Below are positions 22,036-44,127 of a stretch of 64,000 nucleotides of DNA, one piece after another. Within the stretch, counting starts at the first letter, position 1. Each line of letters begins with the position of its first letter. The stretch is from Myripristis murdjan (lineage: Eukaryota > Chordata > Actinopteri > Holocentriformes > Holocentridae): NCBI RefSeq assembly GCF_902150065.1, contig NC_043983.1, forward strand, positions 14,412,821 through 14,476,820, in the 5' to 3' direction. Made by a program: the position numbers and the translations under genes. The notes under the pieces are model-generated. The model was not told where the DNA came from. It searched no databases and worked only from the letters and a program-made list of their open reading frames with translations.

Positions 22036-25000
22036 ACACGTAGTTCAATCAGCTGAACTTATAAGTGATACAATGAACGAATCATTATACCCCTGTTCTT
22101 ATTCATCTCCTATTTCCGAGAGCAATTTGTAAGAAAAGTAAACTCTAACCCGGAATAACTTGTCATGGTAAGATCACCAAACCTCAGTCTACTGGGGTTG
22201 TGTATTTGGAAAGCCCTGACACTGTGATTTACAGATCCACAATATGATAACCTTAACCACACCAAAATTAGATTCGCCCTTTAAAAGCGAATACCCCCAT
22301 ATGGTTAGGAACAATGTCAACCTTAAGATTATAATGGGCTGAAGAGTGGACACTAATTTCCCTGGCCATGTGTGAAAGGTTAATGAATTCCTTGGCCGTA
22401 ATCATGATCTGAAATGTCAGCCCCTCTCAGGCTCTCGGTTCTCCTACTCAGTTCACTGCGGATGACATCTGTGCAGACTCATAGTTAGCTGTGCCCATGG
22501 TGATTGTGCACAGCTGTAGCCCCCGGACTGTCTGAGAGGCAGAGGCCCTGCAGCTCTCCTCGCTCCTTAGCATATGAAGAGGCTCAGTGGAGAGGCCCTT
22601 AGTGACATTCGCCTGCTGCACCCGTAGTGCAGCTTCTCATCTCCCCACACACTGCAATTTAGGTAAATATCATTATGGAGCAGAGCACTCCTCTCTGAGC
22701 GGATTGTAAGGAAAATGTGGTGAGTAATCACTGAATGCAAGAATAGATTAGACTACGTGAACTAAAGTTAGGTTTACTGATCATGTGATTTTGTTTGTTT
22801 TGTTTGTTTACATGTGATGACATCAGAACAAATAGAATAATTTTACATTATTGATCCGAGACAAGCAGCAATAGACTTTCGAGCCAGTGTACTCAATTTC
22901 CAGTTCAGTCACTTAAAGCGGGAAAAGCAAGAAATACACTTTGCAGTTTCATCCGATTTTCTGTGACATAAAAATAACATAAAGATAAAAGAGGAGACTC
23001 TTCAGCTCCTCAGCGGCCTGTTTTAAATTTGCTATTATACGGAGGTTTTCTGATCTGGCATTATCACCATCACTATCATGAGGCTGTGACCGTCATGATA
23101 TAAATATAGCTGAACTGATATTGAATAACAGTGTGAGTGCACCCAGAGGATGTGTGAGTCATTCTGGGATGGGGTACTTCAGGATCACAATCGCAGCCTC
23201 AAGAATACACTCCAGGCAGCATGACAGCGTGGCCAATGGCTGCGCTCAGAAATAAGAACATGTCATGAACCTATTTGCATCCGATTGTCCAAAACTGGTC
23301 ACTGGAGGAAGTTGTGCCCATGTGCAGTAAATGACTAACACATTGGGCCTTTTTTTTTAACATACATTTTATTTATGTGGAATAAACAGCCCTTAAAACA
23401 TACATGTAGTTTTATACTTCTGAGCAAAATGTATTTTAATTCCATGTGGTACAAAATCCCTACTTCTCATTCCTACAAATAAGTAATTATCTGTTTGTGT
23501 CCATTAAAATAATTTGATGAGTTGTTCTACATTTGAGGATAGCCCCTTTTTCAGGCCATTAATAAAGGCAGTATTAGTAATGCAAATGAAGTCCAGAATC
23601 AGTATGTTTAACTGTAAATAACAGACCTTCTCCACTGCTCTGCTCTTACATAAATAAAAAGCTCTCTCTATTTTCAGTCCATGAGTCTTATTATTGAAAT
23701 GTAGTGTAGTGAATGAGGAGACTGTCCTTAACCTGGATGGTCTGACAGGATCACTGTGACCCAGATATCATAACATGGAGATTACTGAATCCATTTTGGA
23801 GCAGGTAGAGCTCTGCCTGTCCATCTGTTGGACAAATGATGTTACTACATGTTTGTAGGCCAAACATTCCTGCAGGAAATTGATTTTAAAATACACTAGA
23901 AAGCAGAGATATACCTTGCACAAGAACTTAACATCCTGCTGCACTGGGTAGCAGTTTGTATATGACTTTGTTTGAAAGATTTTAATCATTTAATGAAATG
24001 TAAACATTAGTCTTAGTTTTAGTTGCTCATGTTTCTAAATGTACCCTGAATCCATTCCTCCAGTGGGATCAAAATCATCCTGATTTTCAGCATCAAAATT
24101 ATCCCAATCCTTGCCCTGGTGGTTTCAATACCACAACATCAGTATTTAAACTTGATTGAATTTGCATATCCAAATCATGAATCATAAATCTAAATGATCA
24201 CAAACACCTTTGTGAGTCTTGAAATACACCCTTTTCAGACTGAATCCAATCCACTAATGGTGCTGGAAGCAGAAAAGTTAAAAAACTGAACCCAGGGTTA
24301 AAGCCGCTACATCAACAAGCATGCACCCTGCTGCAGTGCCCTTGAGTTAAAATAAATGTCCAGCAGCTGCAGGGATGCTATATTTTAGCTGAACCCGACC
24401 TCTGACCTGCTTGTGCAGAGGTAAAAAAGAATGTCTCTGTAGAGGTCAATTAAATGTTTCATTGTTGCTTTATGATTATAAAACAGCTTTCTAACTTCAA
24501 AAACAGTTCCCAGCAGCTTCCCTCACAGGCAGCTTTAGGTTGATATTTTTTACATTTTTATAAAGGATAAAAAAAGAAAGAATTTTTGCTGAGCTGTAAA
24601 AGTATATTAAAGAAACGCACGGGCATCACTTGCAGGATACATTTAAACTCTCAAACCATATGAATTTGTGCACCGCTGACTCCAGTTCATGCAAGACATG
24701 CATATGATCTATGAGATATATTTTTGGATGAAGCACCCCTTAAACATTTCACTTCTTCTGTAAAGTCAGCCACACTAAAAGCTCTTTACAAACCCTCAAA
24801 GAGGCATTGCAGGTGTCAAGAGTCTGTATACAGTAGATAAGCTGATTCTGAGGATACATACTGAAAATGTAGAGCAACTGTGAAAGAGAAAGGAAGAAAA
24901 AGAGAGCAAACTGGAGGGGCTTAGCTCTAACTGTTTCTTCCCCATTTTGACAAGTTGAGGTTAGCTGAGAGAGAACGTTATACCCACAGAACTGACATTA

Positions 25001-25270
25001 GTTTTCCGGTACCAACCTCAACTCTGACTGCAAGTGATCAGAGCAACAGATAACGAGGACATACCCACGAAAAACTCACTTTCAAACGTAGGTTGAACTA
25101 GACAGATGAGAGAACGATGCATAAAGAAGACATAGAAGGAGAGACAGCGTGAGTCTGTCAGCAGTTTCCTGTAGAGAGAGTTACCTTAAAGCTACAGCTA
25201 TAGAGAGGCAGTCAGGAACTGAGAGAGAAGTGGAGGAGCCGGTAAAGCGCCGCAGCACCGTAGTGTCCTG
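22036..25270. other. Intergenic region between the C2CD4-like gene and peak3
   Basis: No gene is seen. Apart from the second copy of the duplicated motif (22558-22611) it is unique, moderately AT-rich DNA. The segment from about 24.9 to 25.27 kb is purine-rich with several GAGAGAG runs and leads into the peak3 start codon, so it probably contains that gene's promoter and 5' leader. No TATA box stands out there. Confidence 0.5.
22558..22611. repeat. Duplicated non-coding motif, copy 2
   Basis: CTCCTTAGCATATGAA is identical to the start of the copy at 19873. It is followed by AGGCTCAGTGGAGAGGCCCTTAGTGA, aligned with only scattered differences to copy 1. It sits about 1.5 kb downstream of the C2CD4-like stop, in the same orientation. 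The surrounding sequence is not repeated, so the shared part is short and confined. Confidence 0.55.
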
Positions 25271-28200
25271 ATGGAGCCTGGTCCTGGCAGCAGCGCAGAC
25301 ACACAGCCACCAGCCCTGCCTGTCAAACAGCGCAGGTAAGACAAGCATTCAAAATCCCTTCTACCTCTCCTTTTAGTTACTAATGCATTAGTTTATCTGC
25401 TTTATTCCTTATTCCTGATTTGCATCAACATCCTGCAATCTACAGGAATATTGTCTGTGCACTATGGCTCCCTGAACCTTGCTCTCCTTACCACTGGTTG
25501 CTTGTAACTTTTTTTTTTTTTTATCTTAATCTACAGTTCCTGTCATTGCAAGAGAGTGAAATGTAAAACACAACTTGCATCACAAATATGAAAGCTCTCA
25601 GCCAGCCCATGTGCTTTAACAGTGATGTAGATTGGTATTTACCCTTTGCTCAGTTACCTATTTCATGTCAACATCTATTACCTGATAAGGTCAAGCAGGC
25701 TGCAGTAAACAAACCTGCATAAACAGAATGGCACAGGAATAGCTGCTGCATGAATTATAGCTGTAATCAGTTTGTCACCAGTTCTGTGTATTTGTAGTGT
25801 TGTGAGAACACCTAGTAACTCTAATCTTGGTGTATTTCATTTTACAACTGCAATTGGTCCTAGTGTAATTTACACAGTCCCATTTCAGTTGAATCAAAGC
25901 CATTTAAAACAAATGATGTTAATTTCAAAGCTACATAGTAATTTTTTACAAAGGCAAGAAATTACTGAGTCCTAACTCAAACAAACTTAACTGCATGATA
26001 TGATTTGAATATAAAATTGCACGACTATATAATTAATCAGTGTGTGCATGTTCTTCCACAGGAGTCAGTGGTCCAGAGAATCCAGTTTGGACTCTGACTG
26101 TGTCATGCTCAGCCCTGTTGGGTCCCAGCACCAACACTACGCCCACAATGATGTGTTTTCTGAGCCCACCGACTGTCATGCAGCTCAGTGCCCCATACAC
26201 CAGCGCTACGGTAGGTGTGAGGACTCATGACCTCAAATCAACTGAAGGAAACTAAACCGCACAATGTTTTCCTTCAGACGCACGTGTTCTAGCACAATAT
26301 GAGCGGTAAATACCCATGTAAGGATAGGAATTCTTTTCCCAAGCATAATGCATGTCAGTGCAGTAGTGTGAAAAGAGAATTGAGAGATCTGATATACTGT
26401 AAATCATGCACCATGCTGAACCGCCTACTATTATATGGTGCCTCAGTTCTGAAAATACATCTGACTTTTGAAGTTCATTGCCATGGGAAAAATAACATAA
26501 CATCTAGTGTTGCTGTCCTTCCGCTCATCCATGCCTCATAGTTCCTCTTTCTCATGAGAACTGAAATGGAGGAAGTAACACCTGAAACCAAGCGTTTACA
26601 CTCAATGTAATCCACATAATGTCTGAACCAAGAGAAATGACACAAACTATTCAGATTGATACTACATCTGCTCACACTATGTGGTTACCTTGTGGAAGTG
26701 TGAATGTAGATGCCCTTTATGCTTCCTTATTCTAAAGAAGCTGTCTCCATTGTCTTGGCTTGTACATTGTTGCTTAATATTCACGGTTAACCTGATCTGA
26801 AAAACCTCATACTGTTTCCCCTAGATCATTCCCGCCACCAGGAGAGGTTTTTCTCGGATGGCACTCCACCACCTGTCCCGAAGAAGAGGCTCGTTCGTGC
26901 CCTGTCCCTCCCCAGTGCCGATATACCTCCACCCTCTCCTCTGTTCCCTGTGTTCCACAGTCACCATCAAAACTTTGACAACCCCCTGTACATGCTAGCA
27001 CCCATACCTGACATCCAATCCCATGCAGAGAGAGAGGATCCACTCAAAAAGAGTCCCGTCCCCACACTGTCCCTCTCTCAGCTGTCCTTTGACACCCCTG
27101 ATGAACACCTCCCGTATCTCTTCAGCAGTTTTGGTGACCAGGGGGTCGTCTCCCAGGGAATTCAGCACTGCCACCTGCTCTTTCTCAGAAGTATGGCAGA
27201 GAGCGTGGAGGCTGGCGTTCTGCTGCAGGGAGAGAGTGAGAGGAATGCTGGTTCATATCAACCCAAGGATTTCCTGCTGAGTGAAGGCTTCAAGGCCAAG
27301 CAGATTGGAAATGCACTTTACTACAGGCTGCACAGCCCCAAGTTTCCAAAGAGGGTGCTTGGTGTACGGGTAAAGTTACAGTTCCTTTGCTAATATGATC
27401 TTCTTTACCTTTATTCTTCAACTGTATAATGTTTTCAAGTACTAGCTATTTGCGGTAACCTTGCACTGGTGGGTTTACATGAAACAAAATGTTATGCACA
27501 CCACACAAACAAGAAAGCAAAGCAAAGTTTGATATTAATCAGCAGTAGGCAAGTCTCTGCTGCTCAGTCTTTGCTGATCTGGTATCCACCCCGATTTTGA
27601 CATACCACAGACACTTCCTCTGAAGTTTAGATGTTAGTTTTAGAGTCTAAACTGCCATAAGCTGCTGTTAAGTAATCCTAGTGCAACAGTGAGAGCAGAG
27701 AAAACATCAGAGAAAGAATCATGTACTGAATGTTGTGGAGGTACAAAGGTTTCATGAATGTGAAAAGTTTCATGTGTGTTTCCATATATCCAGGTACACA
27801 AATGGATAAATGGAGCTCCGCCAGCTCACGCCAGCCACCAGCCATCACATGTCAACGTCCAGGAAGTCATTGTTCATTTCCCAACTGATATCACCCTGAA
27901 GAATGATTGCAACATGTTCAAACAAGACCCCATGGCGGCCTCTCCTCCTTCGCCATTAGATTGCACTGCTGCAAAGCTGCCATGTGGAGGCAGCGCTGAG
28001 TTTGCCAAAACCCAGCCTGACTGTGAGAACAGCAACGTGCCTACAGTTCTTTCTTTACTTCAGATGGGACACGCAGTGAGCATCGAAAGAGACCTGCCAC
28101 ACATTACTCTAGAAGACTTTATTCAGGACAGCCAGTCACTGCAGAGCGCCGAGGCCTCGCTGTATGAGCGACAGGTGTGTGTTCTGTTCTTACAGATAGT

Positions 28201-28957
28201 GAAGGGGTTGCAGCACATGTGCAACAGCGGGGCCACTGTTGTTGAGCTCAGGCCTCAGGATATCTTCCTGGTGTGGCCCAGAAAGGAGAGAGGGGAGAAG
28301 ACAGAGGGGGAAATCATGACTGAGCTGGAGCAGGATGCTTCTGAAAGAGGAGAGATGGAGAGAGGTGTCACAAAAAGTAAAACAGAAATGGAGTGGGAAA
28401 AGGTGGGGTGGAAAAAAGAGAGGGTCCAGATGTTGTGGAGAGCGTGGGGCGCCCCTCGTGTTGTGTTAACCAGTCAGCCCACTTATGTTTCTGTACCTCA
28501 TCCTTCAGCATCCATAAAATCCCAGATTGGGGCCTTACTCAAGCGCTGTCTCCACCCGCAAGACAGCCTGGCTTCTCTCACAGAGGGCTCCGCTGCAGCT
28601 CTCGCCAAGTCCCCACACACAAGGGGACTGCTTTATCTCACGTCTTGGTTCCAGAGTGAGACCAGCGGGCTCCAGATGGCAGACATGGTAGCTGTCCTGC
28701 AGGCCCTTCTCTGGGGTCCCCACGCACCACTCTTCAACTCAAATTACAAAGACTCCAGCATCACCACCATTATCCACAACTGGCTGTCAATCAAGCGTGC
28801 CCTGCTGGTGATGAAGCTGGCAGAGAGAGGGCTGATCCAGGATCGATCTGTTCTTGACTGGGAGGACTGTCTGTGCCTGCAGTACCTGTCATTTACTGAC
28901 TCTGAAACAGTCCTGAGAGCCGCCAATCGGCTCGGACTCACTGAAAATGAAGGCTGA
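25271..28957 (+). CDS. peak3: PEAK3-like pseudokinase scaffold (640 aa)
   Basis: Four coding exons close in phase: 25271-25335, 26062-26210, 26825-27369 and 27794-28957. PEAK proteins are catalytically dead kinase-like scaffolds that dimerise through helices flanking the pseudokinase fold and recruit adaptors such as Crk and 14-3-3. The N-terminal region has PPPVPKKR (residues 86-93), a Crk SH3-type ligand. RALSLP (96-101) follows and fits a 14-3-3 RxxSxP site, then NPLY (124-127). The C-terminal half shows the degenerate kinase fold: ITLEDFIQD, then GLQHMCNSGA with VVELRPQDIFLV in place of the HRD loop. No DFG motif is visible, and the chain ends in the helical segment DCLCLQYLSF. Human PEAK3 is 473 residues, so this form is longer, partly through a charged Glu/Lys insert after the pseudo-HRD loop. 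Position next to oaz1 agrees with human C19orf35/PEAK3. Confidence 0.86.
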
Positions 28958-30635
28958 GTCCCCAGCTGTTTTAATTCTGGCGTGTAAAACTCAATTTCAG
29001 TGAGCCCAGTTTAAAATGTCCATGAATGACCAACCTAAACATTACCAGCAATTTTACATGGTAAGCCTTATATCTGCAAAATGTATAAACATTTCTTACA
29101 TTTCTGCTAATCTTTTCTCAAAGCAAGGGGTTGTACATATATATATATATATATATACATATACATACATGTTGTATTATGTTGTATATTATAGATATTA
29201 TAGTATCCGTTTTCCTACCTGTTATCCAGCCATTGGTTTCCATTCATTCCACCACAATATGAAAATGAACCTTGAGATGCTTCAAACTGTCTTCACACCT
29301 GTATTCCATCACTGTAATAAAGTCGTCCACATTAGTTTTCCTTAAAGCAGCAGCACTGTTGTGTTTAGATGACTTGATATTGGGCGGAAACAGTCCCCCT
29401 GCCTGGAAAAAGTCTCTGGGGAAACGTTTGCTTTCCACAGCCAATCATCAGGTCTGTGTTTTATGAATGATGACTGCTTTGTTAGCTGCAGATTCTAAAC
29501 ATCATAAGGTGGGTGTTGCAACCAAAAATTCTAATTTGAAAATCAAGGGATTTTACACCACACACTGTTATGTGCAGTGTGGGTAAATTGTAGTAAATGG
29601 TGAAAACAACAAACAATCGGGTTTTGACTAAATTCAGCACAGTGTGGTAGCAGGTACAGTCACTCTCAACCCCCTTTTCTGTCCACAATGAACAGTGAAG
29701 ATGCTTCCCAGTTTCTTTAAGCGAAACCATCCTCTATGTTGTTCTTTACAGTGTGACTTTAAATTTCAGCTTATTCAAAACACCTCACACCTGTCTGACA
29801 GTTTCTGCCAAAAAATTATTTTCTTTGCTTCCCAGAAAGTTTTTAGATGACTTTGTTTATCAGTAAGTGCACCTAAACTTTAACATGTGTATCTACGGCA
29901 TGTATAGTGTGTTCATTGAGGTGGTATCCCATCCCAAACACATCCCGTCACGGGACAGTTCCTCCCCTCTGTTCAGATACATTTTATTGTTGCAGCAGGG
30001 TGGGATTGCTCTGCCTTTTTTCCCCGATATCACCAGTGGGGTAAATTTAAGGGACCATGCGTGCCCCTTTACAACATTTTACCTACATTTTATACTTGTG
30101 AATGATCCCTCCTCAATATTTTCTTTCAACAGGTCATACACGGCATTAAGCGAGGTGCTTTCAAAACACGTCTCCATTCTGACTTCAAACTGTCCGATTA
30201 GCAAATGGACACAGCTAAATAAATGGGGATTTTACGTACTGATCTTTTTATAAAGTAAAATAATCTAACAGTGTCTATCATTTCACCTTTCTCACCAATA
30301 CAAGTAGCAATATTCAGCTTGTGCTACAATAGTTTGGTTTGTTTTTCCTTTGCCTTCTTGCCCTAATTATCTAGATATAAGACAATGGCTCCAGTAAACC
30401 TACAAACATGCAAATTAGCTCAAGATAATGACCAAAATTTGCTTCAAAAAGATAAGAGACCCAATTTGAATGTCCTATTATTCTTGTCTTGTTTGTCCTC
30501 ACTGATTTAAATGTATACAATGGTGTCTACAAACAGCATTTATAGGACCCTGAAGAATTAAATCATGTATATCAACGATTACAGACTTTTTGTGGTTTTA
30601 CAAGACAACAAATGCAACTCTCTAAGGTGAGCAGT
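28958..30635. other. peak3 3' region and peak3/oaz1 intergenic DNA
   Basis: The peak3 3' untranslated region probably runs to the AATAAA at 29316-29321. An AT microsatellite occupies about 29138-29160. The rest is unique AT-rich DNA up to the oaz1 poly(A) signal; the two genes converge here. No further gene is seen. Confidence 0.5.
29316..29321 (+). terminator. Poly(A) signal of peak3
   Basis: AATAAA about 360 bases past the peak3 stop codon, the first canonical hexamer downstream on this strand. Confidence 0.55.
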
Positions 30636-30641
30636 TTTATT
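30636..30641 (-). terminator. Poly(A) signal of oaz1
   Basis: AATAAA on the minus strand about 515 bases past the oaz1 stop codon. A poly-A run of about 25 bases on the plus strand (30711-30735) lies within the inferred 3' untranslated region as poly-T in the transcript. Confidence 0.5.
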
Positions 30642-31155
30642 TAGTACAGTTACAACATGCAGATTTCTGTCGAGTGAATCAAAGCAACAAATTAGAATCC
30701 ATGCACACATAAAAAAAAAAAAAAAAAAAAAAAAATCAATATGAACAGGTGAATCAACTGAAAATGACCATGGCAACATATCTAATTACATGAATAAGAT
30801 GATTTAAATTTTATACCATAAATATTACATTGTAGAGATGATCATTGGGGTGTACAGGGAGGGTGAACAGGAAGTCAGCACAACACATCATGGAAAGTAA
30901 TACAGCGGTGAGGATGCATTACCCAGATTTTATGTGGGTGCCTGCTTTACATTCCTGGCATATAACATCTTACACTAGTGCAAATATCATTGCAACACAG
31001 CACATAGTAGGTAAAATTAACAAACAAAAAAGCTCTTTCACAGGAAACCTCAACCATACTGAGCCTGAATAATATTGATTTCCAAAAATCAAAAAGATAG
31101 GTGGGTATGGGTTGAAAGAACAACAAACAACATATCTGTAATTGCTCAGCGTAAT

Positions 31156-40569
<9,414 letters not shown>

Positions 40570-40649
40570 CCGGCCAACGTCGGCGCCCACAGCTCGCTTT
40601 TGCCTCTCCTCGCCAAATGATGAGCTACCAGGATGGGCAGCGCTATTTC

Positions 40650-40712
40650 ACAGGGGGGCGTGGCCTGTTGACGCTGACGTATAACGTGACGCACTTCATT
40701 AATCCGTCCAAT
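40650..40712 (-). promoter_or_regulatory. oaz1: oaz1 core promoter motifs
   Basis: Upstream of the oaz1 start a GC/KLF-type box (GGGGCGTGGCC, about 40654-40664), a CRE-like TGACGT (40675-40680) and a CCAAT on the plus strand (40708-40712) cluster within 60 bases. There is no TATA box. The composition fits a housekeeping promoter. Factor binding is inferred from motif only. Confidence 0.45.
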
Positions 40713-41716
40713 AGATTAATTTTACAAGTCCATAAAATACACAATCTATTCAAACCAGTCAGATCCCAGCGCCAATGAAATTTTATAGGATTGAATGTCA
40801 GTGTTTCAGTATTTGATATATGAATATTTAATACAAATTATGTGCTCTACAGATGGCTTAGTTTTAGTGACAGACTGTTTCAGGGATGCAATGACAAATA
40901 CTGTTAAATATTGTACTGTTAAATATTAAATTATTGTTGAAAACATCAAGTACATGGTTGATCATTCATTTTTTTTTTTTTTTTTTGCAAAAGATAGTAC
41001 AATTAGTGCTACATATGTCTTTCCCATGCAGTAGAGGATGACTGAGAGGACACAGTGTAACATAGATTCTTCAAACTCGAAAGAAAAAAAAGAAAAAAAA
41101 AAACTACAACCACTACTACTATTGCTCCTCTCTTTTATGCTTCTCTCTGCTTCACTTCTGTTTTGCTGGCTGACTATTCGCTGTTTCTGATGCAGAGCAT
41201 TTCCACACTGTTTGTACTTTACAATATGGCACAATATAATACTTAAGACAAAAATACTTAAAGGCAGTTTCTCTTTTGAGGGAGTGATTAGAGGCTAGAG
41301 GTCAGAGAAATGGGCTTGTGACAGGAGGCTAGCCTGCATAGATCCCCTGACTGCCTGGGAAAATGTGGGCAGACAAAGAATGAGTTACGCTGTCCTGTCA
41401 CCTGCCTCTGGGGTGCTTTTGAGCAAGGCACTGAGTGGTTGTACTGTGCAGCCTCCAGGTGGAAATGAATGACTTGCTGGAAAAGAGCAAGCATGTTCAG
41501 TCTTTCCTCCTTGAATAAAAAGACTACAAAACATCAAACTGCCCACTATGACAGCAGGAAAATCCATGAATGTTTAATCACCTAATTTAATTTAGTATCA
41601 ATCCTCATCATTTTGAGCATAATACCTTAACTCAGAGTGGCATACAATGTAGCTGCAGCCCAGTGTCAACAATATCAGCACTTAACTGTGGAATATCATT
41701 TTTCTTTTTTCTCTAG

Positions 41717-43366
41717 CCGCCATCTGTGCCTGCCAATCAAGCAGCAGAGGAATATGGTGCAGGGTGTGTTATGAGCCTCTCGCCAGCCCTTACAGGACAG
41801 AGAGCACCATCAGCACAGCAGTACCAGCCCTCAGTTACACGGTGAGACACTGCTGTCAGCATTCATATCCAGTAAGTTTCTGTCTTTTTTATGTGGGCTG
41901 CTATATAACTAAACATGGAACTTACTGTCAGGTACTTTTCCAACAGGCGCACATGTCTATTTTAGGCCGTGTTATATGAGTCTATGGCGTACAGTTTACA
42001 GGACTGATCGTAAGTGGTGCTGCAGACATGTGTAGTGTGCAAAGAGTTGGATATTCAGTTGTCTTTATGTGTGATCCAAATGTCACAACTTCATTTCATT
42101 TTGGATGCAAATTTAAACCTCGACCCACAGGACTTCAGAAACGAGAGCTGGAACTAAATCACCAGACAGAACCAAAAGTAAGATAAGCCTACATCCCAAG
42201 CAACCAACTGATTTCTGTGCTAATTACATTACATTTTACAGGGTGTAATGCTCCATACAGCTGACTGTTCTGTGTTTATCTTTAAGTGACGTATGAGCGG
42301 ATTCTGTCCATGCAAAGTCTGAGTGAGGTCCCAAACCCATGGAAGGGAATCACAATGAACCGCTGCTTAGTGTTGGCCCTAGTCATCGTGATCGTGAGCT
42401 CAAGTGTAAATGAACTGCATGGTAAGCACTAAAATGTGATCATTCTCTTAATATGTTCATATTGTCGCTGTGCTCACAGAGAGAAAACACAGCTGACATG
42501 GAACAGCTGGACTAGAAGGATCCTAAACAAGTAGTATCCAATACTGAGTGAAATTTTGCTTGTGTTACTTTTAAAACTGTTGCTGTCTCTCCTGCTTTTA
42601 CAGTCCTAGTTTTTTGTATTGTGTATTTAATTTCACTGTGTGGCCAATGCCTGGTCTTAAGCTGTTTCTCCCTCCATTTAACTCATGTTTAAGCCTTCAC
42701 TCTGTCATTTTGTTGTCTAGAAGCCGTGGATTATCTCTATGAGGAGACGGACCTGGGCATAATGTCTTTCTTTGGAGGTGTGGAAGACACCTCTGTGTCT
42801 CAGGTACTGTCTAAAGCTAATCAGATGTGCCCTTAAATCAAGGCTTTTTTTTAACCAGAGCAATTTAAAACACTATGACTCTCTGTAATATGACTAAAAA
42901 TGAATGACCCAAGTGATTACTGAGAATTAAAACCAAGTTAAAAACATCAGCTATTCACAAATCTAAAAAAAAAAAAAAGCATAGATTCTAATACAGACTG
43001 AGGGTTTTGTGTTTTGTCCCAGTACACAATTTCTTCCTGCTGTGAAAACATACATGTAAAATCTCATCAATGAAATGAAACCATAATAAATCACTGGATT
43101 TAGAAGGATAATAACAATTTTTGTAATATTATATTTGCCTTTTCATGTGGTTTTATACTTAATGCCTTTTCTCAAACAATTGTTGGGGCCAATGCTTTGT
43201 GAAACGTGTGAGCCCAAGCCTGTTTCTTCCTGTTGTCTGCCTGCAGGGCTCTGTGTGGGACAGTCTGATGTGGTGGAGCTGGGGATCTGAAGACCTCGGA
43301 GTGATACGAAGAAGAAAAAAGCCAATCACAGCTAAAGGCATCCTGAAACCCAAACCTAAAGAGTGA
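41717..43366 (+). CDS. jsrp1: Short JSRP1 (JP-45)-like sarcoplasmic reticulum protein
   Basis: Five exons close in phase: 41717-41841, 42131-42177, 42287-42421, 42721-42803 and 43247-43366. JSRP1 is a single-pass protein of the muscle junctional sarcoplasmic reticulum that contacts the voltage sensor and calsequestrin. The key match is PNPWKGITMNRCLVLALVIV, aligned with human PWGDLSLNKCLVLASLVALL: the same juxtamembrane Trp, Asn and Cys, then the membrane segment (residues about 63-80). The lumenal part is only about 70 residues, with an acidic EEYDYL-type stretch and a basic end (RRRKKPITAKGILKPKPKE), whereas human JSRP1 has a long Lys/Glu-rich tail. The first in-frame ATG is at 41771, giving 151 residues, but the frame is open to the acceptor at 41717 and an upstream coding exon is possible. 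Position between amh and oaz1, opposite in strand to both, is as in human. Confidence 0.75.
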
Positions 43367-43634
43367 CATGTAAAGTGATGTGACGCCATGTACAAGTGAG
43401 GAGTCGAGAGGTAGAAGTCGGCAACGTCTGTAGCAACAGTGAGGCAGGAGTACGAACACACGGTCAACAGTGCACTTTGACTTTAATAATATACAGAAAT
43501 GAAACTACACATTCAGCCATTTTCTACTCTGCATTGTGTGGGTTGCACAAAGCCAAATTAACTTTAACTTACACTGTCTTTTCCAGGGCATTAATTTAGA
43601 AACTCATTTATTACCACATTGGAGTGTAGTCTTA

Positions 43635-43640
43635 AATAAA
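43635..43640 (+). terminator. Poly(A) signal of jsrp1, proximal
   Basis: AATAAA about 270 bases past the jsrp1 stop. A second AATAAA at 43942-43947 could serve as a distal signal, which would bring the transcript end within 200 bases of the converging amh stop codon. Confidence 0.5.
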
Positions 43641-44127
43641 ACCAGCAGTAACATGTCAGTGTTTAGAATTAGATGTTTCTGTTAATGATAATGATAATGA
43701 CAGTGTTAATCTGTCAGCAAATACATTACACAAATACGACTTAGCTGCAGTAAAAATGGGTAACACTGTAAATCTTCTCACATAACATAACAAGATACTG
43801 CTACTGATTACAGCATTATATTGTAGAATTATGAAAAGTATTTTGGTTTCCATACAATTGATTATGTATCAGTGTGAGAAACTGTTGTGCATATCTACTT
43901 GGAATACACTGTTAAATGATTATATCAAATAATTCTGATTAAATAAACAGTCTTCTCTAAGTAAAAGCGTGTTTTACTAGTGTATTTATCCTACGTGGCA
44001 CAAATGCGTGAAGTGAGGCTCTTTGTCCACCAAACAAACCATGTTCAGTCATTGTTATCTCGCTGATGTGAAATGTCTTTGCTGTCACACTCACATCTTT
44101 AGGTAAAACCACAACAGGAGAAGGCAT

